19,361 nucleotides of DNA from Lobulomyces angularis (lineage: Eukaryota; Chytridiomycota; Chytridiomycetes; Lobulomycetales; Lobulomycetaceae), in assembly GCA_027604685.1 (NCBI GenBank), contig JADHYX010000307.1:7563-26923 (forward strand), in the 5' to 3' direction. This document shows positions 1 to 7,934 of the stretch, piece by piece. Position 1 is the first letter of the stretch. Each line of letters starts with the position of its first letter. The notes beneath the pieces were generated by a model. That model was not told the DNA's origin and did not search any database. It saw only the letters and a list, made by a program, of their open reading frames with translations. The position numbers and the translations under genes are program-made.

Positions 1-24
1 AAAAGATACCATAAAGATCGGCAG

Positions 25-524
25 TTTTGGGAATTTTAAACATTTGGGCAAAATGGATATTATTTACTGGTGATTCCATAGGAAATTTAATTGAGAAGTT
101 CTCAAAAACGGAAGAGGAATTAAATCAGAAAAAGGAAGAAGAACTAAAATCAAATAAAGAGGAGCAGTCTACAACAGAATTAAATGTTAAAAAAGCAGAA
201 GTGACTACATTAGATTCTTCAAAATGGAAAAGTGTTGAAGAAATAAAACAGCCCCCTGTAACCAGTAACTCATCAAAATGGAAGGTAGTAGAAAGCGTAC
301 CTAAGAATAAGCTTGAAATAGAAAAAAAAGTTTTGGATTCAAACTGGAAAAAAGTGGAAGAAATAAAAAAAGATTCAAAAAATATAGAAAATAGCCAAGA
401 AGATAAGGAAGAAGATTTAGATGGGGAACCACTCGTGGAAGACGTAGATGGCATTAAAATGGATGAAGAGGAAGAAAACATCGATGGGGAACCACTAGAT
501 GACATTGATGGTGTTCCAATGTAA
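25..524 (+). CDS. U2SURP: U2SURP/SR140-like splicing factor, C-terminal part (gene truncated by the window edge)
   Basis: This is the last exon of a gene that begins left of the window. An AG acceptor at 23-24 precedes it, and the frame upstream is closed by TAA at 12-14, so coding starts at about 25 with two bases finishing a split codon. The first ~25 residues (ILNIWAKWILFTGDSIGNLI) look like the last helices of a CID domain (pattern W..W....F...L..F). Then come three Ser/Asn-Lys/Trp repeats (SSKWKSVEE, SSKWKVVES, SNWKKVEE) and an acidic tail with four DG-x-x-hydrophobic motifs (DGEPL, DGIKM, DGEPL, DGVPM). CID, SKW and DGxP motifs together are characteristic of the U2 snRNP-associated SURP protein, which acts in nuclear pre-mRNA splicing. 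In animal members, as I recall them, the DGxP block precedes the SKW block; here it follows. There is no RS tail. The N-terminal RRM and SURP domains lie outside the window, so the name rests on the tail only. Confidence 0.75.
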
Positions 525-639
525 TAACGTCATTTCTGATGTATCATTTATGAAAACTATCTAAATGAAACTTTTTTTTTTTCATTATTTAATTCTCCAA
601 TTTTTAGTTAATAGTATCTTATTTTTTCATGCACGCAAC

Positions 640-645
640 AATAAA
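640..645 (+). terminator. Candidate polyadenylation signal of the U2SURP-like gene
   Basis: AATAAA about 115 nt after the stop codon. In such AT-rich DNA the hexamer is common by chance, so only its position supports it. Confidence 0.35.
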
Positions 646-818
646 AACTGTACTTTCTTCATGGCATATTATTTTTTCTTTTTTGTTTTAATTTGTGGTA
701 AAACTCTTTTCGGTGTTTATTTTCTATCTTAAATAAAATTTACATAAAAAAATTCAAAAAAAATACATTTAAAAAAAAGAAAAAACAAAAAAAAAAAGGA
801 TTAAAAATAAATTTTTTT

Positions 819-824
819 TTTATT
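819..824 (-). terminator. Candidate polyadenylation signal of IFT46
   Basis: AATAAA on the minus strand about 35 nt after the IFT46 stop codon. The distance is plausible, but the hexamer is weak evidence at this base composition. Confidence 0.35.
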
Positions 825-858
825 TTCAATTTTTTTGTTGTTTTGATTTAATTATATT

Positions 859-2511
859 TCAAGGTTCAGCAGAAGGAGGAATTTCAAAAAAATTTCCCAA
901 GCTCTTTTGCTTTAAATCATTATTTTTTTCATTGTCGTAAGTGTCTCCATTGATATTATTTACGTGGTCTGAATTTGTAAAATTTAACGCGGTACTATCT
1001 ATTCCATTAAAATGCTGGCTATTTTTGAATTCGGAATATAGTGAAAATAGTACATGTAAGGATTGTATATAATTTGAAGAATTTTTATCATTAACTTTGG
1101 TGTTTCCATTTGAATTTCCATAAATTGGTATATCAACCACTGAGCTAATAACTTTTATAAAATCTTTTAAATTCAAGTTGATTTCTGCTGTAGGCAAATT
1201 TATCTATTTTTTTGTTATTTAATTAATTTTTTTTTTTTTTTTAATATTTTTAAATTTTTATTTTTGGTAATTTCTTTTTTTGTTTTATTAGTCTTATTTA
1301 CATAGTGCAATGAATTTTCAATTTCTGTATCCCAAGCTTGCATCAGACTTTCGACATCTGGCATTCGTCGACTATACGTTACTGAAGGTGGTGGTTTTGA
1401 TAAATGCAAATTTTGAACATTATTTAACCAATCATCCAAAGTTTTTTTCGAATTTTCGTTAACTTCTATCGAATGAACTATGTGAGGGGTATTCGTTGAC
1501 GATTTAGAAATTGCTCGTAATTGCAGATCCAATACTACAATTCATTTAAAAAATTGAACAAGCAAATTAACTTTTTACCTCTAGGATCAGATAATAGCTC
1601 TACAGAAGGTTCATCCAGTGCCACTAATCCTAAAGAATCAGGTTTAAGGTCAGGTCGTGGTATCTAAATTAATAAAAAACAAAAATGAGTTTATTGTTCC
1701 AATTGCATATATATGTAAATGAAGTATATTATATAAAAGATCTTTAAAAAAATACTTTTATAAAAGCATCAATATCTCCAATAGCGGGAATAAAATCAGG
1801 TATAAAGCATTTTAATTGAGTTTCTAAATCGAAGTCTTGCGGCTGAAAGGAAGCAGTAAAGTTAAATAATTCCTTCACTTCACTTGAAACATTTAAACTA
1901 TCCAAAATTTGTTTTTCACTTTCAACTCCATTTAATACATTTTTTCTACATAAATTAGATAATTTAACAGTTTTATGATTGGCCAATTTTTTACCTGGAT
2001 CTTATATAATTTTCTCTAGAGGTAGCAAAATTTTCCTCGTTATCTGATACAATAATATTATTCTCCTCGTCATCTTCATAGTCTTCCTCCTCAACATTTT
2101 CTCTACTAATACTTTCTTTTCCTAGTTCAATATTTTTTTTTCTATTTAACTTGTTATTTTCAGTTTTATTGGAGTTCTGTGATAGTACCTATAATCAAAA
2201 TGTTAAATAAAATTATCTCTGAATATTTTTACATCTGAATCTTCCTCTTCGTCGTCCGTGTCAATGTAAGAATGTGCGGATGGCGGAGAATCACCTCTTA
2301 AATTATCTATATTTTTTGCTATTAATAGTTTAATATTTTTTTTTATTTTATAAATAATGTTAAAACAAAAAGAATCCAAAAAAAAAAAATTCGGTAAAAA
2401 GAGAATAGTAAATTTTTTACCAATTTCTTCACTTTCACTTTCTCTAGGTTCATTATCATTAAGTTCTACTTCTTCGTCATAATAATTATTTTCAACCTTT
2501 TTTATGTTCAT
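859..2511 (-). CDS. IFT46: Intraflagellar transport protein 46 (IFT-B subunit)
   Basis: Exons (minus): 2511-2421, 2306-2233, 2188-1995, 1945-1756, 1663-1579, 1534-1302, 1203-859. All phases agree, giving 403 residues. IFT46 is a subunit of the IFT-B complex, which carries cargo along the flagellar axoneme. The first ~115 residues are acidic and poorly conserved. The IFT46 core follows: an EVKELF segment, then FIPDFIPAIGDIDAFIK at the exon 4 end, continued by IPRPD..PDSLGLVALDEPS in exon 5, LSKPPPSV.Y.R.MPDVESLMQAW in exon 6, and LPTAEI then QSLHVLFSLYSEFKNSQHF (about residues 336-354) in exon 7. These blocks are hallmarks of the family. Animal proteins are about 300 residues; this one is longer because of the acidic head and an Asn-rich insert of about 17 residues just before QSLHVLF. 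Intron 1 (2420-2307) is 114 nt and has no in-frame stop, so retention would keep the frame. The gene implies a flagellated life stage. Confidence 0.95.
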
Positions 2512-2889
2512 TTTTTTATTTTTTTTTTGGGTTTAATAAAAAACTTAAAATTTTTAGAACTCCGATTTAAAGGAAAATTTTCTTTAGAATTGTTAAATTT
2601 TGGCATCAGATTTTATATTTTAACAAATAATTATTCTGAAATTTTGTTTAGCGTTAAAAAAATTTAATTTTTTACATAAAGAACAGGTTTAACTTTGATG
2701 AAGTTAAAAATACAAAAATTCCAAATGCATTATTTTTAAGAAAAAAATTTTTGAATTATATGTGTATTAACGATACTGTATTAATTTAATTATTGATTAT
2801 AAAATATATATTCTTTATTGCAATGCACTTGATATAAGAAGGTGATAAAAAAAAGTTAGTTAAAAAAAATAATGTGGTTTTTTTGAAAC
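2512..2889. other. Intergenic spacer upstream of IFT46
   Basis: AT-rich DNA between the start of IFT46 and the 3' end of the secreted-protein gene, both on the minus strand. It should contain the IFT46 promoter and the 3' untranslated region of the neighbour. I see no coding frame or clear motif. Confidence 0.5.
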
Positions 2890-4009
2890 TTACTGTTGAA
2901 AACGCCAAATATCCATTCCTTAAAAATTAAAATTTACGATATTAAAAAAAAGTACTAATTTTATGATTTTTTACTTGCTGAAGCCAGTACTCTACCGTTG
3001 GCATCAGTGCCAGCCCATGCTAAGTAAACTTGAATATTGCAGTTTGTTCCATCGCATAATGTTCCTTCTTCTCCAACTCCTTTTTATCAATTTAAAAAAT
3101 TATTTGGTTAAAAAAGTTGCATGGTTACTCACCTAGTTCACCGCAAATAGCATACTTGGTTCCAGGATCCATGCATTTACACGTGTCGGCTATACAGTTT
3201 GACGGCGCCCATTCGATGCTTACTGGAGAACCATTATCTAATGTAATTACAACCGTTCTTGCTTTTAAAAAAGATTGGTTTTAATATGCAATATTTTTTT
3301 TTATGTGAACAGTGAAAGATTGAAGAGTTGTACCTGGAACGTAATAAATTCTTCCAGATTTTTCGGCGAAGGTAGCGATTGAAGATCTCATCACACCGCT
3401 GTTTGTTAAAAAATCAATGTATATTGAATTTGACTTGAAGGATACATCACCAAGCCCTAATAATAATATTTATATAATTTTCAGGACAATAAACATTTAC
3501 TCACCACCAATTAATGTCCTAGCACTATTTGGTATGTTTAATAGTGAGTAAGAATCAACGGTTGGATAAAAGGATGCAGTTAAAGTTGATAACTAACAAA
3601 GAAAAAATTCAAATCTTAGACAAACTTTTTAATATTTATTCTCACGGTTCCTGGTGCTGTACCATTGTAGTATCTGAAATTCATATACACAACACTATTT
3701 GCGTGTTTTCTGTAAACTCTACTAGGATCTCTTGAATCTTGTTTTATGGGAGAACAAGCTTCTCCTCCAATATATCTAAAAAAAAAACAATTAATAAATC
3801 ATTATAATTTGATTTCATTACCCGCAGTAACTAAAGATGAGGTTTGTTTATTTTTGAAAAGGTATTTAATTATTAAATTTAAATCCATTAAAAAATAAAA
3901 TATATTTAAACCTTCCTTCAATAGAAACATTTTGAGTTGTGCCTCCTATTTGACTACTAATTAGTTTAAGTAATATAGTAATTGTTAATAAAGTTGGAAA
4001 TTTCAACAT
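2890..4009 (-). CDS. Secreted cysteine-containing protein, family not recognised
   Basis: Exons (minus): 4009-3912, 3830-3822, 3775-3646, 3592-3505, 3456-3334, 3261-3133, 3079-2975, 2918-2890; phases agree. The product is about 235 residues. Residues 1-20 form a signal peptide (MLKFPTLLTITILLKLISSQ), and no later membrane span is seen, so export is likely. Exon 2 is a 9-nt microexon encoding part of S-Y-C-G. With it the mature protein has eight cysteines, an even number suited to disulfides; without it there are seven. The cysteines cluster late (C..DTCKC, ICG, LCDGTNC), followed by VYLAWAGTDANGRVLASAS. The last junction (donor after 2975) is a choice: read through, the protein ends S-K-K-S at TAA 2963-2961; spliced, it ends R-M-D-I-W-R-F-Q-Q. 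I prefer the spliced form because the GTAAAA donor is typical of this window. Intron 1 has an unusual GTTTAA donor. Possible roles, such as cell-surface or host-directed protein, are speculation. Confidence 0.75.
3822..3830 (-). other. 9-nt microexon of the secreted-protein gene
   Basis: TTACTGCGG is flanked by an AG acceptor (CTTTAG, 3836-3831) and a GTAATG donor (3821-3816). It keeps the reading frame and adds three residues including one cysteine. Skipping it also keeps the frame, so its use cannot be proven from sequence alone. Confidence 0.5.
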
Positions 4010-4971
4010 TTGCTATTATCAGTTTCTTTATTTTTTTTTTTTTGGTTTAATTCTAAATCGCGAAAAAAATTTTTAAAACTCAAAAACCCTAAGATTTAAC
4101 AATAATGTAATTTGAACTTCAAGGAATAGCTTTGTTAAAGTAACTAAGAGGATAAAGTGTTGTAATATTTTGTTTTACTAACTATTATAAGTTTTGAATG
4201 GCAATGGATTAGCATTTGTTTGTTGCATTTATAGTTTGTGCATTTATGATCAGAATGAAAATAATGTGGAGGGACAGCTAGTCAAAATTAATGCCTACTT
4301 TTCTAGTTGTGTAGATTTCATTCATTTATCAAAATGGACAACCTATCTTTTCAAAAGGCAATCTGTGCAAAATCCAAACTATTTGTTAATTTTTCTCACC
4401 ATTTTATTTTTAGTAAAGGAAGCAAATACTTTATTTCAGCTTATTAGTCAACTTTAGTTTTTTCAAGATAAAAATCTTGGATTTATTCATCGATTTTAAA
4501 TTTCCCACTTATATAAAGTAAGTTTCTGATATGAGTTTTCATGCTTAAGTAGGTTTCTGATTAATTTTACCAGTAAGAAGTAGGATTTGGGATCAAAATT
4601 CAAGTTATTTCTGTCTACAGATTTGTACAAAAATACTTCAAAAAATATTGATTAATTTTAAGCGCCACTGCCACCAAACTGGTTTTTTTTTTATTAGGAA
4701 AATGTAAAAGCCAAGCCTCGCACTCAAAATTTTCAGAAAGAAAATATCTGTAAAACAATTAAAAATGAGGCTGATGCAATCAATTTAAAAATTCATTATA
4801 AAAATCTATTTAACTTTTATTTAATTACTTTTTTTCTTTTATTTCTTTTTTTTTTTGTAAAACTTTTTTTTTGTTAAAAAATTTTCTTTTTTTTCTTTTA
4901 TCTTAATAAATCGTTTTGTTTTTAGAATTATTTTTTGTTTTATTTAAATAAAAGAAAAAAAAGATAAAAAT
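4010..4971. promoter_or_regulatory. Divergent 962-bp spacer between two secreted-protein genes
   Basis: Both flanking genes point away from this spacer and both encode signal-peptide proteins, so it must hold both promoters. A 15-bp imperfect direct repeat (one mismatch) lies at 4516-4530 and 4547-4561. Long oligo-T/oligo-A runs fill 4820-4970 just before the right-hand start. A plus-strand open frame at 4194-4457 is not convincing as a gene. Confidence 0.5.
4516..4561. repeat. Imperfect direct repeat AAGTARGTTTCTGAT, two copies
   Basis: Copies at 4516-4530 (AAGTAAGTTTCTGAT) and 4547-4561 (AAGTAGGTTTCTGAT) match at 14 of 15 bases with a 31-bp period, about three helical turns. They sit in the shared divergent spacer, so a protein-binding site pair is possible. 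Confidence 0.4.
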
Positions 4972-6352
4972 ATGTTGTTAAAGCTAAATATCGCAATTAT
5001 ACTTACCAGTTATTCATTACTCTCTTCAGTTTCAACTTTACCTCCTGGTGCTCCTCCTGCTGTAAGTGATTGATACAATAAACTTTAATATAATTAATGA
5101 TTTCTAGGGTTATGGAGGTGATGTTTCTTTAGTTTCTACCACTACTGCTGCTGTTAAAATTGAGTCTACTTCTACCGTCACAGAATTAGAGGAAACTACT
5201 ACTGTGGAGTTACCAACAACTTCTAATATAGAAACTACTACCACTGAGAGTACAGCACCTGCTGAAACTTCAAATTCTTCTCAAGAATTAACTGCAGAAG
5301 CTGCAGAAGCTACTTCTTTAGCAGAACCTACCAAAACTGAAGAGCAACTTACTGATAATAGTAGCACTTCTGAACCAACAATCTCTACTATAGAAGATGT
5401 AAAAACTACAGAGCTGCCGGCAGCTTCAGACGAAGAAGAAACTACAGATCTTCCTTCAAACCAAAATACTGAATTACCTGAAAATAATCAGGAATCAAAT
5501 GCCCCAGTTAGTACACCTAATGAAAATTCTTCTGAAAATATCGGAAATGCACCAGTTATTGATCCAAAATATGGTACCAATGAACAACCAGAACTGGGTA
5601 ACGAGAATGGCAATGTTGAAATTATACAGCCAAAATACAATGGTGGTGAAAAAAATGAAGGGGCTAACGAAAGCGTAGTCATTCAACCAAAATATGTACC
5701 TACTTATAATGGTGCTACCGAAAATGCAAAGACTTCAAGTGGAAGAAAAATGTACAAATGTAGATCTAAAAATGGAAAGCCCCCTAAGTAATAAAAAATT
5801 ATTTTTTTTTTTAATCATTTCAAAATTATATTCAATAGGACCATAAAAGTCACTGGTGGAGACAATAATATTTACTCTCAATCACCAAATCAAAACATTG
5901 ATGTCAGTCAACAACCCACTCAAAATAACAACGAAATCGAAAGTGATGAAACTCCGAATCAAGGTTTAGAACTACCAACTGAGGTTGAACTTCCTCCTGT
6001 GGCAAAGGAAGTATCAGATATTCTTAAAAACGTTAACGGTAAAATCAATTTCCCTGATTTTATCAAAACATGTAAAGAAGTAGTGCCTTCAGAATTTGAT
6101 TTTGAAAAATTTGTTGAACTGATGATGGAATTTAAACCAGAGTTAACATTTCAGGAGTTTGCTGATGCGATAGGTGAAGCAGGAATCGCTAATTTGGATG
6201 ACTTTGATGCTAATAACATTTTAAAAAATTTCGGAGGGGAATTAGATAGAAGTGTAATTTTAAATGTTATGGGTTCTCTAGGAAGTAGTTTGAAAAGTTT
6301 GAACCTAGATCCAAGTAAAGCTGCCAAATTGCTATCTCAGATTAAAATTTAA
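4972..6352 (+). CDS. Secreted Thr/Glu/Ser-rich mucin-like protein with helical C-terminal region
   Basis: Exons 4972-5061, 5108-5787 and 5839-6352 give 427 residues with matching phases. I do not recognise a named family. Residues 1-22 form a signal peptide (hydrophobic LNIAIILTSYSLLSSV). Residues ~35-170 are rich in Thr, Ser, Glu and Ala (TTTAAV, ETTTTEST), as in O-glycosylated cell-surface or wall proteins. Three motifs with Pro-Lys-Tyr (VIDPKYG, IIQPKYN, VIQPKYV) sit at residues ~183, 205 and 224. A short basic patch with the only cysteine (KMYKCRSKNGKPPK) follows. Exon 3 starts with an Asn/Gln-rich linker. Residues ~311-427 look helical and ordered (INFPDFIKTCKE, LTFQEFADAIG, LLSQIKI). 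There is no obvious GPI-attachment tail. Its first ATG lies 962 bp from the divergent start of another secreted protein. A surface role is inferred from composition only. Confidence 0.75.
5549..5698 (+). repeat. Three in-gene PKY repeats
   Basis: Three units containing (V/I)I(D/Q)PKY followed by Gly/Asn/Glu-rich spacers recur about every 20 residues inside the Thr/Ser-rich protein. The first Pro-Lys-Tyr is encoded at 5564-5572. They may be degenerate tandem units. Confidence 0.6.
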
Positions 6353-6414
6353 AGAAATTTGGAAATTTTTTTTTTTTAATGCATGTTTAGTATAAATTTT
6401 AGATATTTAAAAAA

Positions 6415-6420
6415 AATAAA
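6415..6420 (+). terminator. Candidate polyadenylation signal of the Thr/Ser-rich protein gene
   Basis: AATAAA about 63 nt after the stop codon and about 195 nt before the receptor start codon; supported by position only. Confidence 0.4.
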
Positions 6421-6615
6421 GTTTTTGTTTCATTCATTTTTTTTCATTATTTCATTAGTTTTCTTTTTTGGATAATAGAATAATTAACAACTAAAAAATA
6501 AAACAAGTTGTACGAAATTTTTAATTTTTTAAAATGGCTTTGCTTGATAAAAGCAAAAAATTTATTGTTAATACTGATTTCTCCGCTTATTTTAGGAAAA
6601 TAACTAAATAGTTTG

Positions 6616-7706
6616 ATGAGCTTGAGTGAAATATCAGGTTTCATCCCATACAACACAGCATACCCACAGAAGCAAGTTGCTTTAATTTACGGTCTACTCT
6701 ATGTCGTTGGTCTCATCGCAAATTTCATCATTGTGGTCGCTTCCTTTATAGAATTTAGTTCTTTAACTTCACCAAGACTTCTTCTCTTATCGCTCTGTCT
6801 GAGCGATGTTATTTTCAGTCTAGTTGTATCCTCTACGAATCTTTACAATTACTCTCAAGGGGGTAACTACTTTTTTAATTTTTCATCTAAAAGTATACAT
6901 TAACAGGATTCGCTGTTGGCCAATTGGGTTGCAAAGTTTTTGCTTATTTTTCCATTTTCTCCTGTGGAAGTAGTTTACTTTCATGTTTAGGTTTAACTTA
7001 CGATAGATATTCTCTTATTGTAAAAGAACAAAATTTAAATCGTGCAAGAGCTATAAAATATATTATTTACGTATGGATATTCGTTACATTATTGGCATCA
7101 CTACCATTTCTAACCTTTTCTTCAGGTATAATAATGACTCTTTTTTATGGGCTTAAATAAATAAAATTTATAGATTATGTTTATGCTTTGGAGCCTGCAT
7201 TAACAACATGCATCGTGGCATGGGAATCTAAAAAGCCTTTAGCTCTTGGATTTACTATCATTTGCTTCATAGTAATTGGACTTCCTTTAATATTTATTGG
7301 TTATGCATATTCAAAAGTTTATATAAAAGTCCGAAAACACGCAAAAAGTCTATCAGAAGTTTTCTCAAGCAATAAAAAATATTCAGGAGGAGCGTTGGAT
7401 TTTTCAAGCAATTCTTCACTGGAAGCGCAACAGGCTTGTTCCCATGCAAAAAAAGCAAAATCTTTAGGAAAAAGAGTATTATTTCAATCTATATCAATAG
7501 TGTCAACCTTTGTGATTGCATGGACACCGTATATAGTGTTAATAATTTATGAAGTCTTCACCAACAATAAGGTAGGGGCTGCTTTTGATCAATTTTGTTT
7601 GTTTTGTGTACAATTTGGTATCATATTAAACCCATTCATAATTTGCCTGTTTGATTTAAGGTTGAGAAGTAGCATTTTAGATTTGTTTTTCAGAAACAGA
7701 AGATAA
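6616..7706 (+). CDS. Class A (rhodopsin-family) G-protein-coupled receptor
   Basis: Exons 6616-6862, 6907-7125 and 7174-7706 give 332 residues; phases agree. Seven hydrophobic helices carry the class A landmarks: GLIAN in helix 1 (N36), LCLSD in helix 2 (D64), C91 at the start of helix 3 paired with C168 in loop 2, D115-R116-Y117 ending helix 3, P193 and Y201 in helix 5, F268 and A-W-T-P-Y (W272, P274) in helix 6, and N308-P309 in helix 7 followed by a basic helix 8. NPxxY is altered: the Tyr position is Ile. The helix 7 residue that holds retinal in opsins is Gln302, so it is not an opsin. The third inner loop is ~45 residues and basic, suited to G-protein contact. The receptor would sit in the plasma membrane and signal through heterotrimeric G proteins. 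Its ligand cannot be told. TAA at 6601-6603 closes the frame upstream, and ATG 6616 is the first start. Confidence 0.88.
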
Positions 7707-7712
7707 AATAAA
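7707..7712 (+). terminator. Candidate polyadenylation signal directly after the receptor stop codon
   Basis: AATAAA begins at the base after the TAA (7704-7706). If used, the 3' untranslated region would be very short. Chance occurrence is possible. Confidence 0.3.
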
Positions 7713-7906
7713 AATAACAACTTCAGTTTTGCACACCTTGTTAAAGTTTTTTTTTTTAATATACATTAATTAATATTTAAAACTACCAGAAATATTTAGA
7801 TGTTAAAAAGAAAATATAAATTAGATATTACTAATGCAGTTTTTGTTAAGTTAATCCATGATTTTAATTTATAATCTCAAAACCATAAAAAAGCTTAAAT
7901 TTGTTC

Positions 7907-7924
7907 ATGAAAAAAAGTGTTTAA
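7907..7924 (+). promoter_or_regulatory. Possible short upstream ORF before the GNAT gene
   Basis: ATG at 7907 opens five codons ending TAA at 7922-7924, 10 nt before the proposed start at 7935. It would matter only if transcription begins upstream of it. Confidence 0.25.
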
Positions 7925-7934
7925 TAGTAACGGA

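Larger units (their letters stand above)
525..858. other. Convergent intergenic spacer between U2SURP-like and IFT46 genes
   Basis: No gene is visible. The spacer holds the two facing 3' ends. An AATAAA lies at 640-645 on the plus strand for the left gene and another on the minus strand at 824-819 for IFT46. The rest is A/T homopolymer runs, including oligo-A around 760-797 and oligo-T around 811-836. Confidence 0.6.

Noticed and set aside
125..505. Minus-strand Ser/Phe-rich open frame
   Set aside because: Exact antisense of the Glu/Lys-rich U2SURP-like tail. The repeated Ser is the complement of its acidic codons.
3529..3735. Plus-strand frame
   Set aside because: It lies antisense to exons and an intron of the secreted-protein gene, whose splice phases all agree.
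4194..4457. Plus-strand 87-codon open frame in the divergent spacer
   Set aside because: No family resemblance, no splice-linked extension and a composition like the AT-rich spacer around it. Chance length is plausible.
6616..7706. Opsin (retinal-binding light receptor)
   Set aside because: The position of the retinal-linking Lys in helix 7, six residues before Asn308, is Gln302.
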